Of a DNA stretch of 64,000 nt, positions 36,301 through 47,600 are shown piece after piece. The notes under the pieces were generated by a model, which saw only the letters and a program-made list of their open reading frames with translations, was not told the DNA's origin and searched no databases. How positions within the stretch are numbered: the stretch's first letter is position 1; each line of letters begins with the position of its first letter. This stretch comes from Eublepharis macularius (Eukaryota > Chordata > Lepidosauria > Squamata > Eublepharidae). The position numbers were made by a program, and so were the translations under genes. Where the stretch lies: NCBI RefSeq assembly GCF_028583425.1, contig NC_072801.1:20108001-20172000 (forward strand), read 5' to 3'.

Positions 36301-37715
36301 CTGGCTGCAGGAGTGTTCCTGTGCTTCGTCTGGGGGCGATTTGGGCCCCAAACGGGCCAAATTGGCCCCACACGAGATGGGAGCGCTCGCGTGGCAGGCA
36401 TAACATCACTTCTGGTGGTGATGGCAAACCTCCTGGGAGTTTGCCCGCCACCAGGGGGTACCTGAGAACCCTACCTAACCCCCTCAGAATGCCTCCATGG
36501 GCATAGGAGGGGCTCCTTCCTCCCCCCTCAAACTGTTTCCCCTTGTCAAAGTAGGAGTGGTGGAAGTGTTTCCCCGGGTTTTTTTTTGTTCCACATGAAG
36601 CATTCTTTGCATGAGGAGCTGTAAAAACTGGGGGGGGGGGGGCTCTTCCCATGCTATTGTGACACAGGGAAACGGCTTGAGCCCTTCCTTCCCTCGTGGA
36701 AGCATTCGGAGGCCATTTGGGCTTAGATTTTACTTTTACTTTTCAACTGTTGTGGGTCACATCTGCATGCCTAGGTTGGCCTGTAGACTGAAACCACTCT
36801 GCCTAGGCTTGCAGCACAACTGAATTGCCAGTGTTGATTTAACAGGAGTCGATTCAAGGCCTGAGATGAACCGCAGTGGCTCAGTTTAATGCACAAGGGG
36901 GCACCAGGGCCCAGTCACATTCTTTTTCTACATTCTGCACTGCTACTATAAATAACACAATTAAAACAATGAAATGTTAATATATAATGGTTGTGTGACC
37001 TACATAGGTATTTCCCCACTGCACTCAGCAAAGTGCAGTGCACCCCTACAACACAAGTGCTTAGTTACTCTGGTTGGTTCTTTTCTCCTCCGTTCCATCT
37101 TCACAACAGGCCCCTGAAGTGTGTCAGGCGGAGAGCCAGTGCTTGGTCCCAGGTCACTCCACGAGATTCATGGCTGAGCAGGGATTTGACCCCAGGCCTC
37201 TAGTCAAAAGTTCCAGATTATACCATGTGTGATATTTATGCCCTTCTTTGGTTACGGGATTAAATTAACTAATCCACTCTTGGTAGGTGGTGTGCTGGCT
37301 ACTGTTGGACTAGGATCTGGGTAACCAAGGCTCAAATTGCTCCCACTCCTATAAAGTTTGTCAAGGGTCCTTGGGCCAGTCATTCTTACTCAGCTTCACC
37401 TACCTCACAAGATTATTGTGAGGAGAAAATGGCAAAAGGAGAACTGTGCTCATGGCCCTGAGCTCCTTGGAAGAAGGGTGGGATATTAGAGTGATACTTT
37501 TGCAAAAATGAAATTCTAGTTTCACTCTTTTATTGGTTAGAAAACAGACGAAGATGAGCCCACTCTGAAAACAGACTGACGTCTATCAATTCCATGACTA
37601 TCTTGCCTTTTCGTTTTCCTTCAATCAGGTGGAGTTTGTCCAGCAGCTGCCGAAAACCATCAGTGGCAAAATCAGAAGAAATGAATTAAGGAAAAAGGAA
37701 TGGGGACAGATGTAG
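20911..37715 (+). CDS. ACSM-family medium-chain acyl-CoA synthetase, paralogue B (complete)
   Basis: Complete 13-exon coding region of 580 codons, the usual ACSM size (about 577). Exons: 20911-21111, 21807-22017, 22792-22999, 24250-24393, 26592-26748, 26925-27004, 28673-28796, 30040-30120, 30267-30368, 31171-31298, 32294-32393, 33722-33841, 37629-37715. All splice phases agree. The ATG at 20911 opens a basic, Ser/Arg-containing N-terminus typical of a mitochondrial presequence. Motifs: P-loop TSGTTGSPK at residues 229-237, GYGQTE at 369-374, TGD at 453-455, YRIGPFEVE from 480, and PKTISGK with catalytic Lys566. The residue after QTE is Val rather than the common Thr. Expected role: activation of medium-chain or aromatic acids in the matrix, feeding beta-oxidation or glycine conjugation. 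It lies about 10 kb after paralogue A on the same strand and is convergent with THUMPD1, the place of ACSM1/2 in mammals. Which ACSM it equals is undecided. Confidence 0.95.
21427..21606. repeat. near-perfect foldback MITE
   Basis: Starts ggctgaatccacatta and ends taatgtggattcagcc. The arms of about 75–80 bp (including gcgcgtcccagtgttgcac) pair with very few mismatches. Intron 1 of ACSM paralogue B. Confidence 0.85.
22018..24249. other. introns 2 and 3 of ACSM paralogue B
   Basis: Apart from exon 3 (22792-22999), the CT/CA microsatellite and a degraded DNA-element piece near 24080-24180, nothing was recognised. Confidence 0.5.
22334..22376 (+). repeat. (CT)n(CA)n microsatellite
   Basis: A run of TC dinucleotides followed by CA dinucleotides, in intron 2 of ACSM paralogue B. 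Confidence 0.9.
24681..24867. repeat. palindromic interspersed repeat, same family as 20361-20568
   Basis: Left arm ccaatagcaccttaaagacc, right arm ending in 'gcagaccaacacggctaccc'. Folds around about 24775. Intron 4 of ACSM paralogue B. Confidence 0.75.
25478..25989. mobile_element. possible non-autonomous DNA transposon, 15–16-bp inverted ends
   Basis: Left end ttaagccgtttccaca and right end tgtggaaacggcctta are near-perfect inverted repeats about 510 bp apart. No protein-coding content recognised and no clear flanking duplication. Intron 4 of ACSM paralogue B. Confidence 0.5.
27251..27510 (+). repeat. tRNA-derived SINE, 'GAGAGCCAGTTTGGTGTAG' subfamily
   Basis: 'gagagcgagtttggtgtaat' through 'ctgaagggcagtatattaat' and a GTT-rich tail. 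Intron 6 of ACSM paralogue B. Confidence 0.85.
28079..28485 (-). mobile_element. BovB (RTE clade) LINE 3' end
   Basis: A minus-strand frame of about 130 codons (28479-28087) matches the well-known BovB C-terminus: [59 protein letters not shown]. The 3' end includes the characteristic 'tatgtgccgtcaagt' at about 28089-28103. It lies in intron 6 of ACSM paralogue B. Supports a squamate host. Confidence 0.9.
29395..29916 (-). mobile_element. old LINE 3' fragment
   Basis: The minus strand codes [16 protein letters not shown]…[14 protein letters not shown], the pattern at the C-terminus of CR1/L2/Rex-like ORF2 proteins. It is followed by an A-rich 3' region on the low-coordinate side. Degenerate, in intron 7 of ACSM paralogue B. 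Confidence 0.6.
31571..31852. mobile_element. non-autonomous hAT DNA transposon
   Basis: Ends CAGCAATTCCCAATC… and …GTTGGGGACCCCTG are hAT-type terminal inverted repeats. Flanks ACTTACAG (31563-31570) and ATTTAAAG (31853-31860) agree at 6 of 8, a decayed 8-bp duplication. In intron 10 of ACSM paralogue B. Confidence 0.75.
32394..33255. other. first part of intron 11 of ACSM paralogue B, unexplained sequence
   Basis: No known repeat was recognised. A 225-codon frame is open on the minus strand (33119-32442). It begins with TTG rather than ATG and shows no recognisable domain; treated as probably non-coding. Confidence 0.4.
33256..33323 (+). repeat. (CTTT)n microsatellite
   Basis: About 16 uninterrupted CTTT units with one interruption near the end. 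Intron 11 of ACSM paralogue B. Confidence 0.95.
34900..35040 (+). repeat. purine-rich low-complexity tract
   Basis: A/G-rich stretch with GGAAGG-type motifs in the last intron of ACSM paralogue B. It produces a misleading open frame on the minus strand. Confidence 0.8.
35154..35369 (+). mobile_element. hAT-like MITE (TAGGGTTGCCA family)
   Basis: Same family as 59526-59755, opposite orientation. Perfect 8-bp duplication CTCCCACC at 35146-35153 and 35370-35377. In the last intron of ACSM paralogue B. Confidence 0.85.
36181..36473. mobile_element. MITE with CAGGGTTGCCAGG-type ends
   Basis: Begins cagggttgccaggtccc and ends ggtacctgagaaccct, imperfect inverted repeats. Contains 'gtcacttccagaagtgac' (36273-36290). 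GC-rich compared with its surroundings. Last intron of ACSM paralogue B. Confidence 0.55.
37080..37230 (-). repeat. tRNA-derived SINE (Sauria type), partial
   Basis: Reverse copy: 'ttcacaacaggcccctgaag', 'gcagggatttgaccccaggc', then 'agtcaaaagttccagattat' at the tRNA end. Confidence 0.6.
37285..37505 (+). repeat. tRNA-derived SINE (Sauria type)
   Basis: 'ggtgtgctggctactgttgg', 'cctacctcacaagattattg' and 'gagctccttggaagaagggt'. It ends about 120 bp before the last coding exon of ACSM paralogue B. Confidence 0.75.
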
Positions 37716-38211
37716 CTTGACACTCATGTACAGCAAACGTTTTCCATTAACCTGGCCAGTGCTAGGTAGCAAACTTCAAGAAGATAGCATATATTTGCAA
37801 AACGCGTATGTCATTTTAAATGTAAGGGGTTATTGTGGCAGAGAGGGGGAGGAAAGATATTAAATGAAGAATCAATTCTAAACCAGTTCCTTGTGATCAA
37901 AAGCCTTATGGGGGATTCTACTGTTGATTTAAAAGCTTTGTTAGAAGGGATACGGACACAGAATGGTACACAGAAATCTGACATTTGCACCTCTCTTAGC
38001 AAAAGATATCAACTGACAGTAACAGAAAGAAGCATCACAGACTATGTTGCCCACCCCATTACTGATACTGATAACACTCACTTACAGAACAGATGGAGGG
38101 CACGGGAGCGGGGGGTGGAACCTAGGATGACAGCCTGAGCCCCCGATTTCCATCAGTAAAGGGAAGGAGCCAGTTCTCAATTTTCTAGTGTTGGTTTTAA
38201 CATGATTGTTT

Positions 38212-38337
38212 CAGATAGGTAACCGTGTTGGTTTCCTGTAGAACAGCAGGATGTGTGTCCAGTGGCTCCTTAGAGACCAACAGGATTTTTCAAAGGAGTA
38301 AGATTTTGAGAGTCAAAGCTCCCTTCTTCAGATAACA
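38212..38337 (+). repeat. half copy of the palindromic repeat family
   Basis: Reads taaccgtgttggtttcctg…gagtcaaagctcccttcttc, one arm of the family only. It lies between the ACSM paralogue B stop codon and the candidate AATAAA. Confidence 0.65.
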
Positions 38338-38413
38338 TGGCTTTTTAACATGAATTTGTTTGTACAATTTTGATTGGCAAGCACAATGATGGAACAGTGG
38401 AACAGGAAACTAA

Positions 38414-38419
38414 AATAAA
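38414..38419 (+). terminator. possible poly(A) signal AATAAA for ACSM paralogue B
   Basis: First clear AATAAA after the stop codon at 37713-37715, giving a 3' UTR of about 0.7 kb. The UTR would include the repeat at 38212-38337. Confidence 0.35.
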
Positions 38420-41400
38420 TGTTCTTTACACCAAGACACACCGTTAAGATGGGCATTCACCTCAACAAACGCCTGCAACTGCCTTGTTCTAAAATCAGAG
38501 CACTGATCCACGCAGATCAGCTTTGTCTACTGTGACGGACAATTCTCGAGAGTCTCAAGCTGAGAATGGCTTTTCCCAACCCCTACCACTTAAGATGCCT
38601 TAACTAGAGACATCAGGAATTGAATCTGGGATGATCTGTATGCAAACATCTCCGTCTCTGAGGTGCTGAAGATCCACTGCCAGTTAGAATACACAATCCT
38701 GGGCCAACCACCTGAAGTTGTATAAGGCAGCTCTGCTTCGTTCACTTTGAACAAGAAAAACACCCCAGAACCTGAATTATTTTTAAAAGGCCTTCCTTTA
38801 CATAGTTCAAACTCAAGTCAGACATAAAATGTATTGACGAAGGTCAGTTTCAAAGGGAAACACAGCCAGTTTTAATTTTTTTTTTAAAAAAAGGAAAGGT
38901 ACACGAGATAATATACAAAATGGAAATGTTTTACCCCTTATTAGATGTTTGAAAGCATAAACATTGTTTTCTGAGATGCTCCAAAGTCAAATGAAAAGCT
39001 GAGCGCATGCTGGCCCTTGGGGAGGGGGAAATCCCTCAAAAACATGTTTGCACCTAGTTACTAAAAGAGATTTGATTATTTCTGAAAGGCAGGGTATAAT
39101 TTTTTAAAAGTTGCTGTAGGTGCATTTTGCCTCTTGCACGTGCAGGCTAACAGCTGTTCCATCCCGCCAACACCCACCGCAGGAAGCAAACAAGCAGCAT
39201 CAATGAATCATTCGCTTGCACTGCTATCCCAGCTGTGGCTGCCATCAGCCCAAGGAATGAGCACCCAGCAACCAGTTTCTGGTGCCGCAGAGCTACGTTG
39301 GCAGCCTCTTCCATTGTTTACCAGCCATAAGAGGAAGCCAAAGTCACCACCTTTGTGTCTATAATGGGCACAAGCACAGCCCCTGCGTGCCCGTGCTCAC
39401 TCCTTTGAGCCTCTACTTTGGGACACTGAGTGCAATTCAGAACTTTGCTCAACCCCCAATTAGCGGTGATGTCCAAAAACAGAAGGTCGAATCCCAGTTC
39501 ACAATTCGTGCTTGTAGGAAGTCAACTAAAACCAGCTTGCCAAAAGAGGAGCGAGAGAGCACACCAACACGTCAAATTAGCTATGTTCTTGCTTGTTACA
39601 AATAAGTGGAGGCTTGTTAAGATGTCTGAATGCATCTTTCTGTCCCTCCAAAGAGACCGTTTCTTCCTCAGTCGGTCAGGGTGCATAAAGATGGCCGTAT
39701 CTTTTGTGGGATAAGAAATGTCTGGAAAACCAGGGAGTGCGGAGAGAGACTGCACGGCTACAACTTTCCTCAGCACCCCTTTCATCCATGGGTTAATGAG
39801 AGAACGTCTGCTACACGGTTCTTTAATGAGATGTCCTTTGTATCGTACTGACTGCCACTCTTGACTTGTTAAAATGGTGCATGAGAAGAATGGGTGGAAA
39901 GAACTTGAAGCTCCTTCCCGTAATGCTTCCCTTGGCCCCCTTCTGTGTCTGATGCCAGTCAGTTATTTCCTAGTTTCCAGCAAATCATTGTCTGCCAATA
40001 CAACAGACCTGGAAACTATGGTTGGTGAACAGGAATAAGCTGAAGCTTCTATGCAATGGCAGAACCGAGGCCAAGTCTATACATGCAGCAGAAAGAGGTG
40101 GCAGAATGGGTTCTACAAACTTCAGGACACAAGTGGAGGATGATGTTCTTTAAATGCTCCCTGAATGTAAAAAAATAAAATTGCTGCAGTTTAAAATCAA
40201 AGCTAGAGCAGTAGGGATCCCACCCTGCCGTACTAGTTTCCCACTTACAGCAATTAAGGCAGCATTTGAAGCGTGACTTCGAACCTGCCCTCTGAAGTGG
40301 AACAGTCCATTCAACCTCCCTCTGGGGGATGTGCCTGTATCACCTTATAATACCACATGTGTAGACCAGGGCTAATCCACTCGCAGGACACAAAAAGAGG
40401 GAGTTCAAGTCCCCTGCCAGACTTTTTCACATAGTGATCTGGTTTCGGTATGATGTCAGAACCGGGGTTGTGTGTGGCAGAATGACGCAGGCCCATTTAC
40501 TGGCTGAAAATCAGGTCAGCCATCTAAGTCAGGTAACCACTAGCCCAAAAGAACTGTCTCCCCCTCTTCCTTGTATTTGCAGAAAAAGGAGGGTGATTTG
40601 CTGTATTCCGAAAACATTTCACTGTTTGGTGGGGAGAGACATGAACAAAACAGTCCAAGAGAAAGAGGCATTGCTGAATTTTCTGTTCTCTCAACTCACC
40701 TGTATCCTCTTATCTAGCAGCTTTGAAATCAATGGCAACTTACAGGGTTTACTCTTTGAACTCCACACTGTTTAGAGACTTTCCCCCTGCATCTACTCTG
40801 AATTGACAACCCTTCAGAAATCTCAATCCCAGTTCAGAAAACATTAGCACAAAGCTTGACAAAACCTGCAATGTAACATATCAGTTTGAAAATGGAAGCC
40901 TCCAATGTCCAAAACTATATACTGTCTACGCACAAAAAGTAGGATCAACCAAGGATAGAGCAAGCCCCACTAGCTTCACAATTAGGCTTGGATAAATCAA
41001 CACATTGTATGGATTAGCCAAAGCCTGAATGTGAGCACGTGGAAGTTGTATTCCCCTCCCAATTTACCTGCTGCTTTAGCAATGGGCAATTGCCAGGACA
41101 GGAAGAAGAGGCTTCTGCCCCCAATCCTCTCCGTCTCTCAGCACTGTGCCAAGGTTTGTAGCAGAGCAGCAGGTAAGAATCTTCTCTGGCCAGAGAAGAT
41201 TTGGGGGGCTGTTGTCCTCTCCTCAAATTACAGGCTTTGTAAGCACCCAAAGCCTGTGGAGTACAAACTTTGGATGCGCCATCAGTGGCTGTTACCAGTC
41301 AGGGCCGTGAAAACTCAGTGCAGGTGCAAAGCAAGGGGGACATCAGGCAGTAAACAAGCAGGCCTCAGGTGCTGCGGCTGAATTTTAACAACAGAAGCTC

Positions 41401-41655
41401 AGAGGAAACAGAGCATCGGAACATGACCATTAATACTTACAGGGGGCCCACGCAAGAAGAAAATCCTTAAAAAACACTGCAAACCAGCCTTTGACAATCT
41501 GGCTTCTAGTGTGATGCTCTCAATGGTGACTCACTTTTGCTGGGCAACTCCCAGAGAGCTTAAAACAAGTTAACCCACCCCCCCAACCCACCCTGAGCCA
41601 CCGGCTCCTCTTCTGACAGTCTGTGGTCCTTTGGGTTCTCTCTTTCCCAAGCCTG
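38420..41655. other. convergent 3' space between ACSM paralogue B and THUMPD1
   Basis: Mostly unique-looking sequence with one decayed SINE (38500-38700). Part of 39100-41655 is probably the THUMPD1 3' UTR, but I could not fix its poly(A) site. Confidence 0.45.
38500..38700 (-). repeat. tRNA-derived SINE, decayed
   Basis: Reverse copy with 'agagtctcaagctgagaatg', 'tcaggaattgaatctgggat' and 'ctccgtctctgaggtgctga'. Confidence 0.45.
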
Positions 41656-44600
41656 TTAGTGGTCACCATCCTTGTGATTGTCACTGGCCTTTTTCTCGGC
41701 CGTCTCTATGTTGCCTTCCGTTGTCTCTTCAGCCAACCCGGCCACTTCTGGCAGCACCTTTGGGGCACCTGGCTGCCCTTCCCCTTGGCTGCCCTTCACC
41801 ACCTCTTGGAGGTTGTATTTTCGGAAGAGAACGTAGTCCTTCACCACACTCAAACAGCAGATGTTTTTAATTATTTCAACCACAATGGTAAACTCAGGGT
41901 TACCCAGGTCAACTTTGTTTTCTGGATTGAGGTGGCCGACCACTCCTGCAAAAGGAAAAAAAAAAACAAAGATAAAATTTATTTATATCCCACCTTTCTC
42001 CCCAACGGGAACCCAAGGTGGCTTACATAATTCTCCTGTCTTCCACTTTATCCCCACGACAACAGAGTGTGAGTGGCCCAAGATCACTCGACAACCTTCC
42101 ATGGCAGAGTAGAGATTCGAACTTGGTTCTCCCAGATCCTTGTCTGACACTCTAACCACTACACCACGCTGGCTCTCTGTGACAAAGTACTAATAAGAAT
42201 AGCCTTCCTATGGCAAATTACTTAGCAATCCCAGGAAAACAAGGCAGCAGTATGAGAGTGGTGGCAAAGAAAGATGGCAGAGATGAGAAAGGAAAAAGAC
42301 ACAGGGATAAGGAGGAAGAGGAGCAGGTAGTAGAAGTGGCCACAGCAACGGGAGAAGAAGTGCAGTGGTGGGAAGGAGAAGCGACAGAAGGCAGGGCGTG
42401 GAGGGGAGAGGACAAAAAAGCAATGGTGATGCAGCAGGGAAGAGATGGTGAGAGGCTAAGGAGAAAGAGGGCAGCGGCAGCAGGGAGCAAAGAAGATGGA
42501 GGAAGCAGGGACTGGAAGGGGAACATTTCATCTCCTCCTGCAAGTTTCCACCAGGCCCCTGCTTGTCATTCAATAATAATCTCAGCCACAAGGCTGAAGG
42601 CCCATTGCAGATATTCTGGAATAGCCAACTTTCATCTCAACTACTGTTTTGTCACCGTGACTCAGCAGAAAATCAGAAAACGAAGTTAGTGAGTGCTGGA
42701 GTCCAACAAGGCCCAGGCTCAATTCACTACATCAAGAACAATGAGGCTTGCCAAGACAGGTGGAGCCTAACACTCTACAAGAGACACTGCGGCTCACAAA
42801 GCAACCCAGTCACCCAGCAATCACTCACGGCAGTACAGTTTTCAAACATTTTATGCCCAGAGGTAAAGAAATTGTAGAGGTTAGGCTGATAGTGTGTGCC
42901 TGCACCAAGGGTACCTAGTGTCAGACTGTGGCTAAATAAGGCACTCACTACAGGGTTCCCTTTAGAAGCAAACACAAGTCCATTGTTTGGAAAAGGAAAC
43001 TTTACTGCAGACAAGGTCCATTATAGTCCACTGTCCTGAATAGGAGAATCAGGATGGTACATGATCATTGTTACCAATGAAGAGCAAGCATAAGATACAG
43101 AGTAGCAATACCCATCTGGATCAGCCTCCCCCCACAGTTCTCAAAACAACATCTCTCAGTCCTGGGAAGCTGCTCTCCTTCAAGGCCAATGCTTGGTGGA
43201 ACGGTGTTAGACAAAACAGTCTCCTCCGGTGGGAACGCCGCCTGGGAACTGGTGCACCTGGGAAGAAGACACTCAAACACTAGAAGCATTAGAAAATGGA
43301 GTCAGTACAGTTTAGATATACACTGGACCTGACATTCTGCCCCCCTTAAAACAGATCCCCCCCTGGCTTATATGGGTAGCGAGTATGAAAAGCTTTGGTT
43401 AATCTAGGAGCATGAACATGTGCAGAGTTCACCCATTCATCGTAACCAGAATCAAAGTCCTTCCATCTAATGAGGTAAAAAAGCTGGTTTCGTTTGAGTT
43501 TAGAGTCCAAGATTTGTTGTACCTCATAGTGTATTTGGTCGTCTATCAAAGTTGGAATGGGTGGAGCTTTGATGTGCCATTTGTTGTCGATGGGAGCTCT
43601 CTTTAGAAGACTGACATGGAACGTATCATGCACATGGCGCAGGTTCTTGGGCAAAGTTACAGCAACAGTCACTTTATTTATTATCTTGCGCACAGGAAAA
43701 GGTCCTAGGAATTTCAGAGCAAGTTTGCGGCTTGTCTGAGCGAGTTTTAGATTTTTTGTGGAAATATACACATGATCTCCGGGTTGTAATTCCCATTCGG
43801 CCACACGATGGCGGTCTGCGTATTTTTTGAAATCCAGTTTGGCTTTTTCAAGGTGTTTCTTAATAAGAGTCCATTGCTGCGCTGCTTCCCCCCACCACGA
43901 AGATACATCTGGCAATTTAGAGGAATGGAGAGGGGGTGTATCCAACGGGAAGGGATTGAAGTGAATTCCGTAGACAATTTTGAAGGGGGCCTCCCCCGTT
44001 GAAGCGTGTACACTGTTGTTATAGGAGAACTCGGCCAGAGGGAGGAGGTCCACCCAATTATCTTGTTGAAAATTGATGTAGCAACGAAGAAACTGTTCTA
44101 ATATTTGGTTTGTTTTTTCGGATTGCCCGTCGGTTTGTGGGTGGTGCTTGAACTGATGCCTTGTTCAATATTCAACATTTTCAAAAGCTCCCGCCAGAAG
44201 TTGGCAACGAACTGTCCGCCGCGATCCGAAATCACCTTGGACGGAAAAGAATGTAATTTTACGATGTGCTTTAGAAACAAATCTGCTAGTTTTCGAGCGG
44301 AGGGTATAGTAGTACAGGGGATAAAATGAGCTTGTTTGGAGAACAGATCTACCACAACTAAAATACAATTATGTCCTTTTGAGATAGGTAGATCAGTGAT
44401 AAAGTCCATGGATATTACTTCCCAGGGTCTGTTTGGCGTTTCCAATGGTTGCAGGAGACCCGGAGGCTTCCCTTTCCTGGTTTTGGCACTGAGGCAAACA
44501 GGACAGGAACTAACATATTGGGAAATGTCTTTGCGCATGCCCGGCCACCAGAATTGTCTTTGGATTAGATGCAAAGTTTTCAGATACCCATAATGTCCAG

Positions 44601-47600
44601 CAGTGGGAGCATCATGACAGCGCTGCAAAACTTCCAGTCTGAGGCTGTCTGGGACATAAAACTTGCTCCCGGCTAACCAATCCCCTTGTGGGGATTGGGT
44701 CAGTTTGCTTCGCGGAGCTCTATCCCCCTCCTTCTCCACTTCAGTTTTAAGTTTCGATTTCCACTCTTGGTTGGGCGGGAGGGGCTGCTTGGCACGGCTG
44801 CGAGTAGTCACCACGCCCCCAAGTTGCGTAGGCGAGAAGACAGTGTCGACAGTCTCCTCCCGTTTGCTCTTATGTTGGGGCATGCGCGATAGGGCGTCTG
44901 CCAAAAAGTTAGTTTTGCCCGGGAGATAATTTAGAGTGAAGTTGAATTTGGAAAAGAATTCCGCCCATCGCAATTGCTTGGCATTCAGTCTGCGTGGGCT
45001 CCGGAGGGCCTCCAGATTTTTATGATCCGTCCAGACCTCGAAAGGGTATCGCGCCCCCTCCAGCCAATGTCTCCAGTTAGTAAGGGCCGCTTTTACTGCA
45101 AAGGCCTCCTTCTCCCACACATTCCAATTCCTTTCTGCCTCCGAAAACTTCCTAGACAAGAAAGCACAAGGCCGCAGCCTACCATCCTCCCCCTTCTGCA
45201 GTAAAACTCCCCCTATCGCCGTATCGCTGGCGTCGACCTGTACTATGAAAGGGGATTGTTCGTTGGGGTGGGAGAGGATGGGTTCTGTTACAAATTGCTT
45301 TTTTAGACAATCGAAGGCCGTTTGGCAATCGGGGGTCCATTGCAGTTTGGCAGAGGGTTTTTTAGCTTGGTCCCCTTTATCTTTGGTTTTCAGCAAGTCT
45401 GTTAAAGGGAGCGTGATTTGGGCGAAATTTGCTATGAAGTCTCTATAGAAGTTGGCAAAACCCAGGAAGGATTGTAGTTCTTTACGGGTGGTGGGTGTCT
45501 GCCAGTCCTGGATCGCCTGTATTTTGGCTGGATCCATTTTCAGACCTTCTTGGGAGATACAATACCCGAGGTAAGTGAGTTCGGTTTTATGGAATTCACA
45601 TTTGGACAGTTTGATGGGCAGCTTATTCTTCATTAGGGTGGCTAAGACTTTTCGTACCGTTTGAATATGTTCTTCCTCGGTGTCCGAGTAAATTAACACA
45701 TCATCAAGGTACACCACCACCCCTTTGTACAGAAATTCGTGTAGAACTTCGTTTATCATGGACATGAATACAGACGGGGCTCCCGTCAAACCAAAAGGCA
45801 TAACTAAGTATTCATATTGTCCGAGGGGCGTATTGAAAGCGGTTTTCCACTCATCCCCTGCCTTGATACGAACGTGGAAGTAAGCATCTTTTAGATCTAA
45901 TTTCGTAAAGATCTTACCTTGGGCCACGACGTTGAGAAGGTCTCGGATGAGCGGTATGGGATAGGCGTTGTTGGTGGACACTGCATTCAAACCTCGGAAA
46001 TCTGTGCACAGTCGAAGTCCCCCATCCTTCTTTTTCACGAAGAGGACTGGAGCGGCGTGGGGGCTAGCGGCTGGGCGGATGAACCCTCGTTGGAGGTTGG
46101 TGTCAATGAATTTCCGGAGCTCTTCGCGTTCATGGAGACTCATGGGATAAAGTCGTCCTTTGGGCAGTGAGGCTCCGGGTAAAATTTCTACCGCACAGTC
46201 CGTTCGTCGGTGCGGGGGTAAAGTATCTGCTTCCTCTTCCGAGAAAGCATTTAGAAAAGGCCAGTACGGTTCGGGTATTTGGTTGACTTCTTCTTGGGTG
46301 AGAAGGGCCTTTTCTTTGTAAGTTGGATCTTCGCCCCAGTTTTGATTCCAACGGTGATTTTTGCAGTTGGTATGACTGAAGGTAATACATCCTTGTGCCC
46401 AGTCTATGTAGGGATTGTGATCACATAGCCATTTGCTGCCTAGAATTAACGGGTACTTGGCAGTAGAGCTGATGACAAAGGACCTCTTTTCCCAATGTGG
46501 TCCCATGCCTGTGATCACTGGGATGGTTTCAGTTGTTACAGGATTCATGTTGGTACCATCCATTTGCTCAAAGATTACTGGATTTTGTAGATCCCGAGTT
46601 GGTAGGACTAGTCCATTGACTAGAGCAGGGGCGATGATGTCTCTTGAGCAGCCCGAGTCAATAAGAGCTTGCACCCGAACGTGCATCTTCCTCTCTGGGT
46701 TGATTAGAGTCACTGGCATGAATAAGATGGACCCAGGCGGCCGGTTCCGTGCAGGGACGGGCTTAGGGTGGATCTGTCGTTTGGGTCCTTTCACGACAGA
46801 TCCATTTCGTTTCCCGACTGGGGACTTTCTGGATTGGCTTCTGCGGTTGGGGAAGCGGGATCGTATTCCATGACTTCTTCCGCCTCCAGCCCTCTCTCCG
46901 AGGCTGGCCTTTGGGAAGCGCCGCGGCCTCTATTTGCTCGTGGTGCAGGAGTCGGGCGTTGGAGCGTAGGAAACGGAGCAAGGGTTGGACGCCGTAATTG
47001 GAGCGGAGGTCTTTGCACAGGCCGGTAAGGGCATTGTGCTGCAAAGTGACCAGCCTGTCCGCATTGCAAACACAGCCCTTGTTGCCATCTAGCATCTCTC
47101 GCTCCACGGGTGGCGTAGCTAGCTCCCCGTGTTCCCCTCTGTAAGGTCAATGGTCTTCTTTGTCCCGTTTGTTGTTGTTGTTCAACCAAACGGACTTCCA
47201 AAATGCGATTCTCTACTTCGCAAACAAGTTGGATCCACCCTAACAGCGTGGGGGGATTGTCTTGCATGAGGGCTCTGTCCAAAAGTCTCGGGTTAAGGCC
47301 TTGTTTGAACAGGATAATCTTGGTGGACTCCTCACACCTAGGGCACTTGGCTGCTAATTGCCGGAATTTTGTGACATAGTCTCTTGCTGACATGCTGCCT
47401 TGTTTGATGGCTTGCAATTCTGTTCGGGCCCTGGTTTCTTCTAAGGGGTCTTCATATTGCGCTCGGATAGCATCCACTAACCCCTGGAGAGTATCTAGTT
47501 CTGGGGCCCCGACATTGTATAGTCCTACATACCAATCTGCTGCTTTGCCCTGTAACCGAGATCCGAGATGTTCGATTTGACTGGCCTCACTGCCGAAAAG

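Noticed and set aside
764-42176. Box A/B tRNA-like sequences as tRNA genes
   Set aside because: All lie in SINE bodies with SINE tails; none has a complete tRNA cloverleaf with acceptor stem that I could see.
42208-42591. Open frames of 100–159 codons on both strands
   Set aside because: They follow from the purine-rich low-complexity tract; the translations are repetitive and match no family.
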